Shown: piece after piece, positions 36,652-46,295 of the stretch
Layout: the number at the start of each line of letters is the position of its first letter
How positions within the stretch are numbered: position 1 is the first letter of the stretch
Origin: Bradyrhizobium iriomotense
GTDB taxonomy: Bacteria > Pseudomonadota > Alphaproteobacteria > Rhizobiales > Xanthobacteraceae
Length of the DNA stretch: 64,000 nt
Assembly (NCBI RefSeq): GCF_018129405.1
Contig: NZ_JAFCLP010000007.1
Location: 62,001-126,000, forward strand
Direction: 5' to 3'
Position numbers and translations under genes: made by a program
The notes under the pieces: generated by a model
Database searches by the model: none
What the model was told of the DNA's origin: nothing
What the model saw: the letters and a program-made list of their open reading frames with translations, nothing else

Positions 36652-37340
36652 TGGCGCGCAAGACGCTGGCCGTGATCGCCGCACGCGGCGGCTCCAAAGG
36701 CATCCCGCACAAGAACATGCTCGACCTCTGCGGCAAGCCGCTGATCGCCTGGACGGTCGAGCAGGCACGCGCTGCGCGGGGCGTGGACGTGGTGGCGGTC
36801 TCGTCCGACAGCGACAGGATTCTGGAAGCCGCGGAAGCCGCCGGCGCGGTGGGCGTGCGGCGTCCCGACGACATCTCGGGCGACCTCGCCTCCTCCGAAT
36901 CCGCCTGGCTGCATGCACTCAACGCCGTCGACGAGCGGATGGGCCGCTTCGAGCGCATCGTCGCGCTGCAGGCGACCTCGCCGATCCGCGAACCCCGCGA
37001 TATCGAGGAGGCGCTTGCGACCTTCGATCGCGAGCATCTCGACAGCCTGCTTTCGGTCTGCGAGGTCGAGGACTATTTCAACTGGCGCATCGGCCAAAAC
37101 GGGCCGGAGCCGATCAACTACGACTATCGCAACCGCCGCATGCGGCAACAGATCGAGACGCGCTATCTGGAGAACGGCTCGTTCTACGTATTGATTCCTT
37201 CACTCCTGCGCGAGCAGAACAACCGTCTCGGCGGCAAGATCGGCTTTCACGTGATGGAGCGCCACAAGATGTTCCAGATCGACCGCCCGGAAGACGTCAA
37301 GCTCTGCGGCGCCATCATGCGCAGTTACGGCTATGCCTGA
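36651..37340 (+). CDS. CMP-ulosonate cytidylyltransferase (NeuA family)
   Basis: 229 residues. The N-terminal AARGGSKGIPHKN motif (about 10-22) is diagnostic of acylneuraminate cytidylyltransferases, and QATSPIRE is the second family motif. It should activate the module A ulosonate as the CMP-sugar. Its start shares one base with the synthase stop. It is only distantly similar to the second NeuA-like protein at 59748, which suggests a different sugar. Confidence 0.9.
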   Translation: MARKTLAVIAARGGSKGIPHKNMLDLCGKPLIAWTVEQARAARGVDVVAVSSDSDRILEAAEAAGAVGVRRPDDISGDLASSESAWLHALNAVDERMGRFERIVALQATSPIREPRDIEEALATFDREHLDSLLSVCEVEDYFNWRIGQNGPEPINYDYRNRRMRQQIETRYLENGSFYVLIPSLLREQNNRLGGKIGFHVMERHKMFQIDRPEDVKLCGAIMRSYGYA

Positions 37341-38097
37341 TCTCAGCGCCTTCTCTCTTGCCGGCAAGATCGCCGTCGTCACCGGCGCCTCGCGCGGCAT
37401 CGGCGCTGCGATCGCGAGCGGCCTCAAGGAGGCCGGCGCCACGGTGTTCGGTCTCAGCCGTTCCGGCACCGCGCCGCAGGGCGTCACTGCGGTGGCCTGC
37501 GATCTCTCCGACGATGCCGCGATCGGGCGCGCGTTCGAGGCCATCGCGGCGCACGGCGGCCGTATCGAGGCGCTGGTCAACGCGGCCGGCATCAGCCTTC
37601 CCCCGGAGGGCGCCGAAAGCGAGCTCGCGCGCTTCCGGACTACGGTCGCGACCGATCTCACCGGCGTCTACGCCACGATCCTTGCCGCCTATCCGCTGCT
37701 CAAGACCGCGGGCTCGGCTGCGATCATCAATGTCACCAGCATCAATTCGATCCGCGGCTTCCCCGGCAATCCCGGTTACGTCGCGGCGAAAGCGGGCCTC
37801 GCCGGGCTGACACGCGCGCTTGCCGCCGATTATGCGAGTGACGGCATCCGCGTCAACGCGCTCGCGCCCGGGTACGTCGCGACCGAGATGACCGCGAAGA
37901 GCTTTGCCGATCCCGTCATGCACGAAGACCGGCGGCGTCACACCATGCTCGGCCGCTGGGGGCAACCCGCCGACATGGTCGGCGCTGCCATCTTCCTGGC
38001 GTCGGACGCCTCGGCCTATGTGACCGGCCAGGAGATCTTCGTCGACGGCGGGTGGACCGCCAAGGGCCTCGCCATCAGCTCGGATAACAAGTCGTGA
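37333..38097 (+). CDS. SDR-family oxidoreductase (module A, first)
   Basis: 254 residues, classical short-chain dehydrogenase. Cofactor motif TGASRGIG (about 17-24), NAAG (about 80), Ser-Tyr-Lys with YVAAKAGL, and RVNALAPGYV. It overlaps the cytidylyltransferase by 8 bp. It probably oxidises or reduces a sugar intermediate; the substrate is not deducible. Confidence 0.85.
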   Translation: MPDLSAFSLAGKIAVVTGASRGIGAAIASGLKEAGATVFGLSRSGTAPQGVTAVACDLSDDAAIGRAFEAIAAHGGRIEALVNAAGISLPPEGAESELARFRTTVATDLTGVYATILAAYPLLKTAGSAAIINVTSINSIRGFPGNPGYVAAKAGLAGLTRALAADYASDGIRVNALAPGYVATEMTAKSFADPVMHEDRRRHTMLGRWGQPADMVGAAIFLASDASAYVTGQEIFVDGGWTAKGLAISSDNKS

Positions 38098-38942
38098 CCG
38101 CAACACTGCAACGCATCGGTTTCATGCAGGGACGCCTGTCGGCACTGGTCGACGGCAAGATCCAGGCGTTCCCGTGGAATGAATGGCGCGAGGAATTTCC
38201 CCGCGCCAAGGCGCTCGGCCTGACACGGATGGAATGGACCATCGATCAGGAACGACTGCGGGAAAATCCGCTTACGACCGAAGCCGGCCAGGCGGAGATC
38301 ATCGCCCTGGCACGCGAGAACGGTCTGCGCATTCCGAGCCTGACCGGGGACTGCTTCATGCAAGCGCCGTTCTGGAAAGTCGATGCCGTCGTGCGCGACG
38401 CTCTCGTCGGCGATCTCGATCTGCTGATTGCCGCCTGCAGCCGGATCGGCATCGAGTTCGTCGTGATCCCGCTGGTCGACAATGGCAAGATCGAACGCGA
38501 GAGCGAGAGCGACACGCTCAAGCGGGTGCTGATCGCCCGCCGCGAACAGCTTGTTGGACAGAACGTCAAGATCGTCTTCGAATCCGATCTGCCGCCGCGC
38601 GATCTCGCCCGGTTCATGGAGGCGTTTCCGGCAGACGTCTTCGGCATCAACTACGACAGCGGCAACAGCGCCTCGCTCGGCTATGACAGCGCCGAGGAGA
38701 TCGAGGCTTACGCGCCCCGCATTCTCAATGTGCATGTGAAGGACCGCGTTCGCGGCGGCACCACCGTGCCGCTCGGCACCGGCAACGGCGATCTCGCCAA
38801 GACGATCCGGCTGATCGAGCGCTCCGGCTACAGGGGACAATACATCCTGCAAACCGCACGCGCCGCCGACGGCGACCATGCCGGCGCGCTCGCCCGATAT
38901 CGCGACATGACGGTCGGCTGGATCGAGGACGCGGCGCGATGA
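38094..38942 (+). CDS. Sugar phosphate isomerase/epimerase-like TIM-barrel protein
   Basis: 282 residues of the xylose-isomerase-like (AP-endonuclease 2) fold. Landmarks are GFMQGRLSALVDG at the start, FGINYDSGNSA, and LNVHVKDR with metal-ligand-type His and Asp residues. It starts with GTG within the previous stop (GTGA). It may act on the same intermediate as the C-terminal barrel of the NeuB fusion. Confidence 0.8.
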   Translation: MTATLQRIGFMQGRLSALVDGKIQAFPWNEWREEFPRAKALGLTRMEWTIDQERLRENPLTTEAGQAEIIALARENGLRIPSLTGDCFMQAPFWKVDAVVRDALVGDLDLLIAACSRIGIEFVVIPLVDNGKIERESESDTLKRVLIARREQLVGQNVKIVFESDLPPRDLARFMEAFPADVFGINYDSGNSASLGYDSAEEIEAYAPRILNVHVKDRVRGGTTVPLGTGNGDLAKTIRLIERSGYRGQYILQTARAADGDHAGALARYRDMTVGWIEDAAR

Positions 38943-39700
38943 AACTCGAGCTGGAAGGCCGCGTCGCTCTCGTCACCGGCGCCAGCCGCGGCATCGGCCT
39001 TGCCATTGCCGCTGCACTTGCCGCGGAGGGAGCGAAGGTCGCGCTGGCTGCACGCGGCTCGGATGCGCTGAATGCGGCGCGCGCGACTGTCGGCGGACAG
39101 AGCTCGATCCATATTGCCGACGTCACCGATCCGGCCGCCGCTGCGGCACTGATCCAGGATGTCGAGCAGCAATGGGGCCGCCTCGACGTCCTCGTCTGCA
39201 ACGTCGGCAGCAGCGCCTCGGTTCCGCCAGGCAAGGAAACCGCGGCGGAATGGTCGCGGGTGATGGATCTCAACTTCTTCGCCACCACCAACACGATCGA
39301 GGCCGCACGGCCGCTGCTGGCGCGCGGCAGCGGCGACCGGTCCATCGTCTGCATCTCTTCGATTGCAGGCATGGCCGCGCTGGGGGCGCCCGTGACCTAC
39401 TATGCCGCGAAGGCGGCGCTGAACGCGATCGTGCGCGGACTGGCGCGGCCGCTGGCGCTCGATGGCATTCGCATCAATGCCGTCGCTCCGGGCAATATCC
39501 TCGCCGCCGAGGGGACCTGGGCGCGCAAGCTCGCCGAGAACAAGGCCGCGGTCGAGGACATGCTTGCGCGCGAGGTGGCGCTGCGCCGGCTCGGCAAGCC
39601 GGAAGAGATCGCCGACCTCGTCGCGTTTCTTGCCTCGCCCCGTGCCGCTTTCATCACCGGCAGCGTCATGGTCGCCGACGGCGGCCAGTTGCGCAGCTGA
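38939..39700 (+). CDS. SDR-family oxidoreductase (module A, second)
   Basis: 253 residues. TGASRGIGLAIA cofactor motif, CNVGSS in place of the usual NNAG, the active-site YYAAKAALN, and RINAVAPGNI. The ATG overlaps the upstream stop by 4 bp. The altered NNAG-type motif suggests a divergent substrate. Confidence 0.85.
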   Translation: MKLELEGRVALVTGASRGIGLAIAAALAAEGAKVALAARGSDALNAARATVGGQSSIHIADVTDPAAAAALIQDVEQQWGRLDVLVCNVGSSASVPPGKETAAEWSRVMDLNFFATTNTIEAARPLLARGSGDRSIVCISSIAGMAALGAPVTYYAAKAALNAIVRGLARPLALDGIRINAVAPGNILAAEGTWARKLAENKAAVEDMLAREVALRRLGKPEEIADLVAFLASPRAAFITGSVMVADGGQLRS

Positions 39701-39713
39701 ACAGGAGCCCCCG

Positions 39714-40553
39714 ATGGCAAGCCCCTCCTCCCGCTATGACCTGACCGGCCGTACTGCGCTCGTGACCGGCGCCGGCGGCCTGCTCGGGCGGCAGCATGTC
39801 GCCGCACTCTCCGAAGTCGGGGCGCGCGTCGTCGTCACCGAAATCGGCCTCACGCAGGCCGAGGCGGCTGTCGCGGCCCTGAAACAAGCCACGCCTTCCG
39901 CCGATCTGATCGCGCTCGCGCTCGATGTGACCGCGCAGGACTCGGTGCGCGCCGCGAGCGAGCAGCTTGCAAGCCGCGGCGTCACCGTCGACATCCTCGT
40001 CAACAATGCCGCGATCGATCCGAAGGTGACGTCGAGCCCCGGCGTCATGCACTCCTCGCGCTTCGAGGCGTTCCCGGTGCCGCAGTGGCAGACCGAGATC
40101 GCGGTGGGCCTGACCGGAGCGATGCTGTGCGCGCAGGAATTCGGCGGCCAGATGGCCAGACGTAGCGGCGGCGTGATCCTCAACATCGCCTCCGATCTCG
40201 GCGTGATCGCGCCGGATCAGCGGCTCTACCGCCAACCGCATGTGACGCGCGAGGAGGAACAGCCGGTCAAGCCCGTGACCTACTCGGTCATCAAGCACGG
40301 GCTGATCGGCCTGACGAAATATCTGGCGACCTACTGGGCCGATCACGGCGTGCGGGTCAACGCGATCTCGCCGGGCGGGGTCTTCAACAACCAGGATCCC
40401 GCCTTCGTGGAACGCCTCACCCGCCTGATCCCGATGGGGCGCATGGCCGAGGTCGACGAATATCGCGCCGCGGTCCAGTTCCTCTGCTCGGATGCGTCCA
40501 GCTACATGACCGGGCAGAACCTGGTGATGGACGGTGGCCGGAGCGTGTGGTAG
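39714..40553 (+). CDS. SDR-family oxidoreductase, PtmA-like (module A, third)
   Basis: 279 residues. TGAGGLLG cofactor motif, LVNNAAIDPK, and YSVIKHGLIGLTKYLATYWA containing the active-site Tyr and Lys. The IAPDQRLY and GVRVNAISPGGV segments are shared with the ptmA-like protein at 60461, marking the two as paralogs. I placed the start at ATG 39714 behind ACAGGAG; an earlier in-frame start lies inside the upstream gene. Confidence 0.85.
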   Translation: MASPSSRYDLTGRTALVTGAGGLLGRQHVAALSEVGARVVVTEIGLTQAEAAVAALKQATPSADLIALALDVTAQDSVRAASEQLASRGVTVDILVNNAAIDPKVTSSPGVMHSSRFEAFPVPQWQTEIAVGLTGAMLCAQEFGGQMARRSGGVILNIASDLGVIAPDQRLYRQPHVTREEEQPVKPVTYSVIKHGLIGLTKYLATYWADHGVRVNAISPGGVFNNQDPAFVERLTRLIPMGRMAEVDEYRAAVQFLCSDASSYMTGQNLVMDGGRSVW

Positions 40554-40681
40554 CGGTCACCCGGTGTTGACCAACTTCCGGTTGCCGATCCAATCTGCCC
40601 TCCGGCCTCAAGCGACGCTGGTCAATCCCTTCCATCCGATTCCTCGACCCAAGCCGGCACGGCCCGACAACGCGACCTGGA

Positions 40682-42046
40682 ATGACCGACAAAGTGAGTG
40701 ACGAGTTGATCACGGCCGAAGTGCCGCCGCGCCGCCGGCGTTCGCTTGCAGCAGCAGGCCTCGCCAACACGATCCTCGCCGTGATGGCGATCGGAACCGT
40801 GGTCTGGCTCGGCCTCCTACTCGCTGCCATGCTGCGGCAGCCATTCGAAGCGACCGACGATCTGATCTGGCTTGCCAAGCTGCGCAGCGACAGCTTCTTC
40901 GCCTTGCCGCTGTCGCCCGCCTGGATGCTTCAGAGCCCGTTCTACCGGCCGGTCGCCGAGTTCGTGCTGAAGTGCCTGTATTCGCTGTTCGGCCTCAACC
41001 CGACGCCGTACCGCTACGTGCAATTCGCCATCTTCCTGCTGCTGTTGGGTCTAAGCCTGCAGGTGGTGCGGCGACTGGGGCTGCGCCCGGAAAGCGTGCT
41101 TCTGATCACGGTGTTCGCAATCGGCTCGCCGTTCATTTCCGGATCGGTGGTGTGGATCAGCGAATTGCCGCATGTCCTGGTGCTGGTCTGTTTCGCAGTC
41201 GCGCTCCTCGTCGTTCTCTCTGACAGCACCGATGCGACAAAGCTCGCGTTGTGCGGGCTGGCGTACGCGATCGCGCTGCTCTCGAAGGAGAACGGGATCA
41301 TCTTGATCGCGTTCTACGTCTGCTTCTTGCGCGCCGCGCCGTTCAGGGCGGCGTTCGTATTCGCCGGCATCACGCTGGCCTATTTCGCCATGCGCGCCGT
41401 CGTGCTCGGCCCCGGCATGGGGACCGCCGGGGTCGATGAGTCCGTCGGCTATTTCTTCCGGATGCTGTCAAACGAGGAACGCCGAACGCTGTTCTCGGGC
41501 TATGCTGTCTACAAGCTCTACGCCTACAACGTGCTGGCCCAGTTGGGCGCGCTCGCATTCCGCATCACGCAATGGGGCGTCATCTTCGATCGCCTGCACT
41601 ACCAGATCATCGTGGAGACCCTCTCGACCGCACTGATCGTGGCGGGCCTCATAGCGCTCAGGAACCGGCCACAGCGTCACACGATCGTCGTCGTCGTCAT
41701 CGCGGCGATCGCGATTGGCGGGCCGTTCCTCTCCTATTCATATGCGCGAGACCGGCATCTTGCCCTTCCCGCCTTCGCCTATGCCTTCCTGCTCGCGATC
41801 GCGGTCAACGAGCTCGCGAATCTGCTGCGCGACCGTACGCAGGCGACCGCGCTGATCGCGAGCGTCTGGATCGCCTGGTCGCTGCAGGCGGGCCTGATGC
41901 TGCGCCAGATCAACTGGGCCTCGGCAGACGTGATCGAGCGCGTGTATCGGGCGAACGAAAAACCGGTCAATCCCAATTTGCCCCCGGACGTCTGGGCCAC
42001 CGCCCGCGCGCATGCGCTGTCGCTGGCGCCGGCGTCACGGCAATGA
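40682..42046 (+). CDS. Multi-spanning membrane protein, possible GT-C-type glycosyltransferase
   Basis: 454 residues with about 9-11 hydrophobic segments. A long periplasmic loop after the first segment carries an acidic ATDDLIW pair, as often seen in GT-C glycosyltransferases that use polyprenyl-linked sugars. No family is recognised with confidence. It may be a glycosyltransferase or polymerase of the locus. The 3' end overlaps the convergent dehydrogenase gene by 12 bp. Confidence 0.7.
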   Translation: MTDKVSDELITAEVPPRRRRSLAAAGLANTILAVMAIGTVVWLGLLLAAMLRQPFEATDDLIWLAKLRSDSFFALPLSPAWMLQSPFYRPVAEFVLKCLYSLFGLNPTPYRYVQFAIFLLLLGLSLQVVRRLGLRPESVLLITVFAIGSPFISGSVVWISELPHVLVLVCFAVALLVVLSDSTDATKLALCGLAYAIALLSKENGIILIAFYVCFLRAAPFRAAFVFAGITLAYFAMRAVVLGPGMGTAGVDESVGYFFRMLSNEERRTLFSGYAVYKLYAYNVLAQLGALAFRITQWGVIFDRLHYQIIVETLSTALIVAGLIALRNRPQRHTIVVVVIAAIAIGGPFLSYSYARDRHLALPAFAYAFLLAIAVNELANLLRDRTQATALIASVWIAWSLQAGLMLRQINWASADVIERVYRANEKPVNPNLPPDVWATARAHALSLAPASRQ

Positions 42047-42970
42047 CGCAGGGCCCCGGCGGGACGCCTGCTCGATCCGCATCCACAGCGCGATGATGTC
42101 GCGCTGACGCGCCGCATGGCTTGCGTCGGGCTCGCTGAGCGAGCGACACAACCGCACCAGCACGTCGACCCTGGGATCGCGAACGTTGACCGAATCCGGC
42201 TTGATCCACACGAAGGGATCAGACTGATCCACGATCGGGGCACGCGAGGCCGCGGTGATCCTGAAGCAGGTCTGCGGCGCACGGCTGTCGACGCGCAGCG
42301 CAAACGGCGGCAAGCCTTTCCCGGTCAGGGTCGCTTCCCAGGACGCGGTTTCAGCTTCCGACGGACCATTGATCGCGGACGACGCCACGTCATCGTAACC
42401 GAGCTCCGCGAGCAGTGCGACGAGGTGAATGCCGTAGAAGCGGAGCGCGCCGCCGCCGCTGATGTCGTACCGCTTCCAGTTCTCGAGATTGGCACGGTAG
42501 TGATGCGCCATGAAGCTCCAGTCTAGCGACAGGCCGTCGACCCCCTCCTGGAGGACCGCGCGCAGCCGTTCCGCCCATGGCATGAATCGAAACGTGTACC
42601 CGACACGGTAGCGCTTGCCGGAATGCTCGAACGCCTCGAGGAGCTGCGCCGCACGCCGAGGCTCGGGTGCGACCGGCTTTTCCAGGATGAGATCGCGAAT
42701 CCCGGGCATGTCCGCCATCCGCGCCAACCAGCCGGCCTGATCGGCGGGTCGAAGCGCGATGACCGCACCGGTCGCACGCGCCAGCGCCCCTTCCGCGTCG
42801 GCGCACCAAATCACCTCGGACTCGTATTGGACGAGCTCGCTTCGCCCGCCGACCACCGCGCGGTAGCGCTCCGGCAGCGCCACCTTCATCCCGCACTCGA
42901 TCAGCGCGGGCAGATATCCGTACATCCCGAAGCCCGATCCGAGGATCGTGAAGACCGGGGCCTCAGGCAT
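42035..42970 (-). CDS. Gfo/Idh/MocA-like oxidoreductase (CDP-sugar module)
   Basis: 311 residues. The N-terminal nucleotide motif is GSGFGMYGYL, which departs from the usual GxGxxG. The EKP motif (ILEKPVAPEP) is present. A C-terminal domain holds the DISGGGALRFYGIHLVAL stretch. It is the last gene of the rfbF-rfbG-methyltransferase-oxidoreductase set and overlaps the methyltransferase by 8 bp. It probably reduces the C-methylated keto sugar, which is inference. Confidence 0.78.
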   Translation of the reverse strand: MPEAPVFTILGSGFGMYGYLPALIECGMKVALPERYRAVVGGRSELVQYESEVIWCADAEGALARATGAVIALRPADQAGWLARMADMPGIRDLILEKPVAPEPRRAAQLLEAFEHSGKRYRVGYTFRFMPWAERLRAVLQEGVDGLSLDWSFMAHHYRANLENWKRYDISGGGALRFYGIHLVALLAELGYDDVASSAINGPSEAETASWEATLTGKGLPPFALRVDSRAPQTCFRITAASRAPIVDQSDPFVWIKPDSVNVRDPRVDVLVRLCRSLSEPDASHAARQRDIIALWMRIEQASRRGPASLP

Positions 42971-44207
42971 GGAAATCGTCAGCGCCGAGCACGTCGATCA
43001 CCGCGCCCTTGTAGCCGTTGTCGGACAGATACTGACGGATCTCGCGCGAGATGTGCCAGGCAAGATTGAGCAGTGGCTTGCCCTGGTCGCCATGCGCGAA
43101 CAATTCGTCGTCGGACACGATCGGAATTCGGGTCCCCGGCACATAGTGCCCGATCTTGATCGAGCCCGGCTTTTCGTGGACCGCGACGATCTCCTTTTCC
43201 GTCAGGCCGAGCAGCTTGACCAGGATGGCCGCGCGGCCCGGAAACGCCTTGGCGCGGACAGGACCATGCGCCGCGATGATCTTCTTCAGCTCTTCGCCCT
43301 TGCGCGCCTTCCAGAGCTCGACGTCGCGCGCGAGCTGGGCGAACTCGGCTTGGAAATTGTTCTCGCGCGCAACGATGTCGGCTGCGACGGCATCGCTCTT
43401 CGCCGCGTGTCCGAGAATGACGCGGATATTGCCGCCATAGCGCGCGGGAAACTCGACATTGACGATGTCGAGGCCGAGCGATTTTGCGATGAAGCTGAAC
43501 GATTTGTACGAATAGGTGCGCGGATGCTCGTGATAGAAGGTGTCGAACTGGTGCCGGTCCAGCACCGCACCGAGATAGTGATTCTCGATCACGATCACCG
43601 TCTCGGGTCCGAGCAGCGCCTTCAGCGCCGCAAGCACGCCGTTCAGATCCTCGATATGCGCGAAAACATTGGTGAAGGTGATGATGTCGGGCGTGCCGAC
43701 GCCGCGACGGATCTCGGCCGCGGTTTCGGTGCTGAGATAGTTCTGCACCACGAAATGGCCCTTGGCGGCGGCGTCCTGCGCCGCGCCGGTCGGCTCGATG
43801 CCGGCCGTTGTCGCGCCGGCCTCGCGGAAGAAGTCGAGCAGGCTGCCGTCGTTGCAGCCGATGTCGAGCGCGATCTTGCCGGTCAACGGTCCCATCCGCC
43901 CCACACAGGTCGCCACGAGGCTCTGCATCCCCGAGAGCACGTCGGCGGTGAAACGCGAGCGGTAATGATAGTCCTTCGGGAAAAGGTCCTCTTTCGGCAC
44001 CTGGAAGCGCTGGTGGCCGGTGGCGCAAGTCGGGCAGAAATCGATCTGAATTGGATATTCGCGACACTGGCGCGAATCGCCGACCGCCACCAGGTCGTCG
44101 CAGAGGGGATGCAGGCCGAGATCGAGCACCGGCACGAGCTTGTCGCTGCCGCAGACCTCGCAACTCTTGATCTCGGTAAGCGGTCTCGTCGACGTGGTGG
44201 CCATCAT
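42963..44207 (-). CDS. Sugar C-methyltransferase, zinc-finger type
   Basis: 414 residues in the three-part architecture of TylC3/NovU-type nucleotide-sugar C-methyltransferases. An N-terminal zinc site uses Cys16, Cys19, Cys58 and Cys61. The central Rossmann domain has ALDIGCNDGSLLDFF (near residue 113), and there is a C-terminal domain. These enzymes transfer methyl from SAM to carbon 3 (or 5) of a 4-keto sugar, giving a branched sugar. It lies directly after CDP-glucose 4,6-dehydratase, whose product has the right 4-keto form. Confidence 0.88.
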   Translation of the reverse strand: MMATTSTRPLTEIKSCEVCGSDKLVPVLDLGLHPLCDDLVAVGDSRQCREYPIQIDFCPTCATGHQRFQVPKEDLFPKDYHYRSRFTADVLSGMQSLVATCVGRMGPLTGKIALDIGCNDGSLLDFFREAGATTAGIEPTGAAQDAAAKGHFVVQNYLSTETAAEIRRGVGTPDIITFTNVFAHIEDLNGVLAALKALLGPETVIVIENHYLGAVLDRHQFDTFYHEHPRTYSYKSFSFIAKSLGLDIVNVEFPARYGGNIRVILGHAAKSDAVAADIVARENNFQAEFAQLARDVELWKARKGEELKKIIAAHGPVRAKAFPGRAAILVKLLGLTEKEIVAVHEKPGSIKIGHYVPGTRIPIVSDDELFAHGDQGKPLLNLAWHISREIRQYLSDNGYKGAVIDVLGADDFHA

Positions 44208-44229
44208 ATTGATCCGATTTGAAAGGCGG

Positions 44230-45297
44230 CTAGGCCCGCCTGGTGTTCATGAAAGCGTCGATCTGGTCAACCATCACCGGCCTGACCGCGGCGCCCTGCT
44301 CGAACGCCTTGTACCATTCCACCACGGCGGACGCGGCCCGATCGAGGCTCCAGCGCGGCGCCCAACCGAGATGAGCCCGCGCCTTGGAGCTGTCCAGTGA
44401 CAGCAGCCGCGCCTCTTGCGGATGCTGTCCCGGCTGGGGCATCTGCTGCGGCGGAACACCCCATAGGACGGCCAGGCGGTCAACAAGCCAGCGCACGGTG
44501 CGCACGCTATCGGCGTCGGGGCCGAAATTCCATTCGCTGGAGAAGGCGGCCGGATCGCGCCACAGATGCTCGGCGAGCAGAAGGTAGCCTGACAGCGGCT
44601 CGAGCACGTGCTGCCAGGGCCGCACCGCATCGGGATTGCGGACCGGCACCGGCTGACCGTTGCGGATCGCGGCGATCACATCGGGGATGAGACGATCCTG
44701 CGCCCAGTCGCCGCCACCGATCACGTTGCCGGCGCGGGCGCTCGCGAACCCGATCCGGCGAGTTCCGCTGAAGAACGACGACCGATACGCCGCCGTGACC
44801 AATTCCGCACAGGCCTTGCTGCTGGAATAGGGGTCCTTGCCGCCGAGCGGATCGGTCTCGCGGTAGCCCCAGACCCACTCCTTGTTGTCGTAGCACTTGT
44901 CGCTGGTGACGTTGACCACCACGCGCACGCCGGAGGTCCGCACCGCCTCGAAGACGTGCACGGTGCCCATGACGTTGGTCGCATAGGTGCCGACCGGATC
45001 GTCATAGGATGCCCGCACGATCGCCTGCGCCGCCATGTGAAACACGATCTCGGGCTGGAATCGGTCGAACACCGCCTTGATCGCGAGTGGATCGCGGATA
45101 TCGGCGAAGACCGACACAACGTCCTGCGCAGTCTGCGCTAGATCGAACAGGTTGGGCGTCGTCGACGGCGGCAGCGCGAGACCCGCGACCTCGGCGCCGA
45201 GATGGCGCAGCCAGGCCACCAGCCAGCCGCCCTTGAAGCCAGTATGGCCGGTAACGAGAACGCGCTTGCCCGTCCAGAAGCCAGGGTTCATTGCCAT
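44230..45297 (-). CDS. rfbG: CDP-glucose 4,6-dehydratase
   Basis: 355 residues, extended SDR. The cofactor motif [12 protein letters not shown] is near residue 15 and the catalytic Tyr-Lys in [27 protein letters not shown] is characteristic of the CDP-glucose enzyme. It makes CDP-4-keto-6-deoxyglucose. It overlaps rfbF by 10 bp and feeds the C-methyltransferase. Confidence 0.93.
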   Translation of the reverse strand: MAMNPGFWTGKRVLVTGHTGFKGGWLVAWLRHLGAEVAGLALPPSTTPNLFDLAQTAQDVVSVFADIRDPLAIKAVFDRFQPEIVFHMAAQAIVRASYDDPVGTYATNVMGTVHVFEAVRTSGVRVVVNVTSDKCYDNKEWVWGYRETDPLGGKDPYSSSKACAELVTAAYRSSFFSGTRRIGFASARAGNVIGGGDWAQDRLIPDVIAAIRNGQPVPVRNPDAVRPWQHVLEPLSGYLLLAEHLWRDPAAFSSEWNFGPDADSVRTVRWLVDRLAVLWGVPPQQMPQPGQHPQEARLLSLDSSKARAHLGWAPRWSLDRAASAVVEWYKAFEQGAAVRPVMVDQIDAFMNTRRA

Positions 45298-46064
45298 CGC
45301 TTCCAGGGGGCCTGCCCGCTCTCCCAGAGCTGCTCCAGATGAAGCTTGTCGCGCAAGGTGTCCATCGCTTCCCAGAAGCCGGTGTGGCGGTAGGCCGCGA
45401 GCTGCCCGTCCTGCGACAGGCGCTTCAGCGGCTCCTGCTCCCAGATGGTGGCGTCGTCCCCGAGATAGTCGAAGATCGCCGGCTCCAGCACGAAGAAGCC
45501 GCCGTTGATCCAGCGACCATCGCCGCGCGGCTTCTCCTCGAAATGTCGGACCACGTCGTCGCCGATATCGAGTGCGCCGAAACGCGCCGGCGGCTGGATG
45601 GCGGTGACCGTGGCGTGACGCCCGTGAGCGCGATGAAACTCCTGCAGCGCGCCGATGTCGACGTCAGCGAGTCCGTCGCCATAGGTCATGCAGAACGTCT
45701 CGTTGCCGACATAGTCCCTGATGCGCTTGAGACGGCCGCCGGTCATGGTGTTCAGGCCAGTGTCGACCAGCGTCACCTTCCAGTGCTCGGCAAACCTGTT
45801 GTGCACTTCCATCGAATTGTTGGCGAGGTCGAAGGTGACATCCGCCATGTGGAGGAAGTAGTTAGCGAAATATTCCTTGATGACGTAGGACTTGTAGCCA
45901 CAGCAAATGATGAATTCGTCGATACCGTGCGACGAGAAGATCTTCATGATGTGCCACAGGATCGGCTTGCCGCCGATCTCGATCATGGGTTTCGGCTTGA
46001 TGTGGCTCTCTTCGGTGATGCGAGTCCCGAATCCACCTGCCAGAATCACGGCCTTCATGCTCAT
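45288..46064 (-). CDS. rfbF: Glucose-1-phosphate cytidylyltransferase
   Basis: 258 residues. The nucleotidyltransferase motif LAGGFGTRI is near the N-terminus. [11 protein letters not shown] and GGFFVLEP are typical of RfbF. It makes CDP-glucose. The start may be the ATG at 46064 or the next in-frame ATG at 46058. It is the first gene of the CDP-sugar module. Confidence 0.94.
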   Translation of the reverse strand: MSMKAVILAGGFGTRITEESHIKPKPMIEIGGKPILWHIMKIFSSHGIDEFIICCGYKSYVIKEYFANYFLHMADVTFDLANNSMEVHNRFAEHWKVTLVDTGLNTMTGGRLKRIRDYVGNETFCMTYGDGLADVDIGALQEFHRAHGRHATVTAIQPPARFGALDIGDDVVRHFEEKPRGDGRWINGGFFVLEPAIFDYLGDDATIWEQEPLKRLSQDGQLAAYRHTGFWEAMDTLRDKLHLEQLWESGQAPWKRWQ

Positions 46065-46107
46065 ACCCGCCCAGCAGAAAACGTCACATCAGAACAATTA
46101 GTCCAGT

Positions 46108-46119
46108 CTTGTCAACAAG
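46108..46119. promoter_or_regulatory. Short palindrome CTTGTCAACAAG
   Basis: A perfect 12-bp inverted repeat (5-bp arms, CA centre) in the 231-bp divergent region between rfbF and the GT2 gene. It contains a minus-strand TTGACA, a possible -35 for rfbF, but no good -10 follows. Confidence 0.3.
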
Positions 46120-46295
46120 ATCCGACCGCCCCCTGCCTTGTTCCCGGAACGGTTGAAGTTGCCGACTTACCTGCTAAAGAAACGATCGAAGGATGGCAAC
46201 CCCACCACCGGTTCACCAGTCCCCTCGGGCGGCCGCCGGCTGCCTAATTCCCCGCGGCGGAGTGATGCCGCTCGATGGACGTCCTTGGAGCATTG

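Noticed and set aside
34729-36918. Long minus-strand open frame of about 729 codons opposite the NeuB fusion
   Set aside because: Antisense shadow of a well-supported gene; no domain recognisable.
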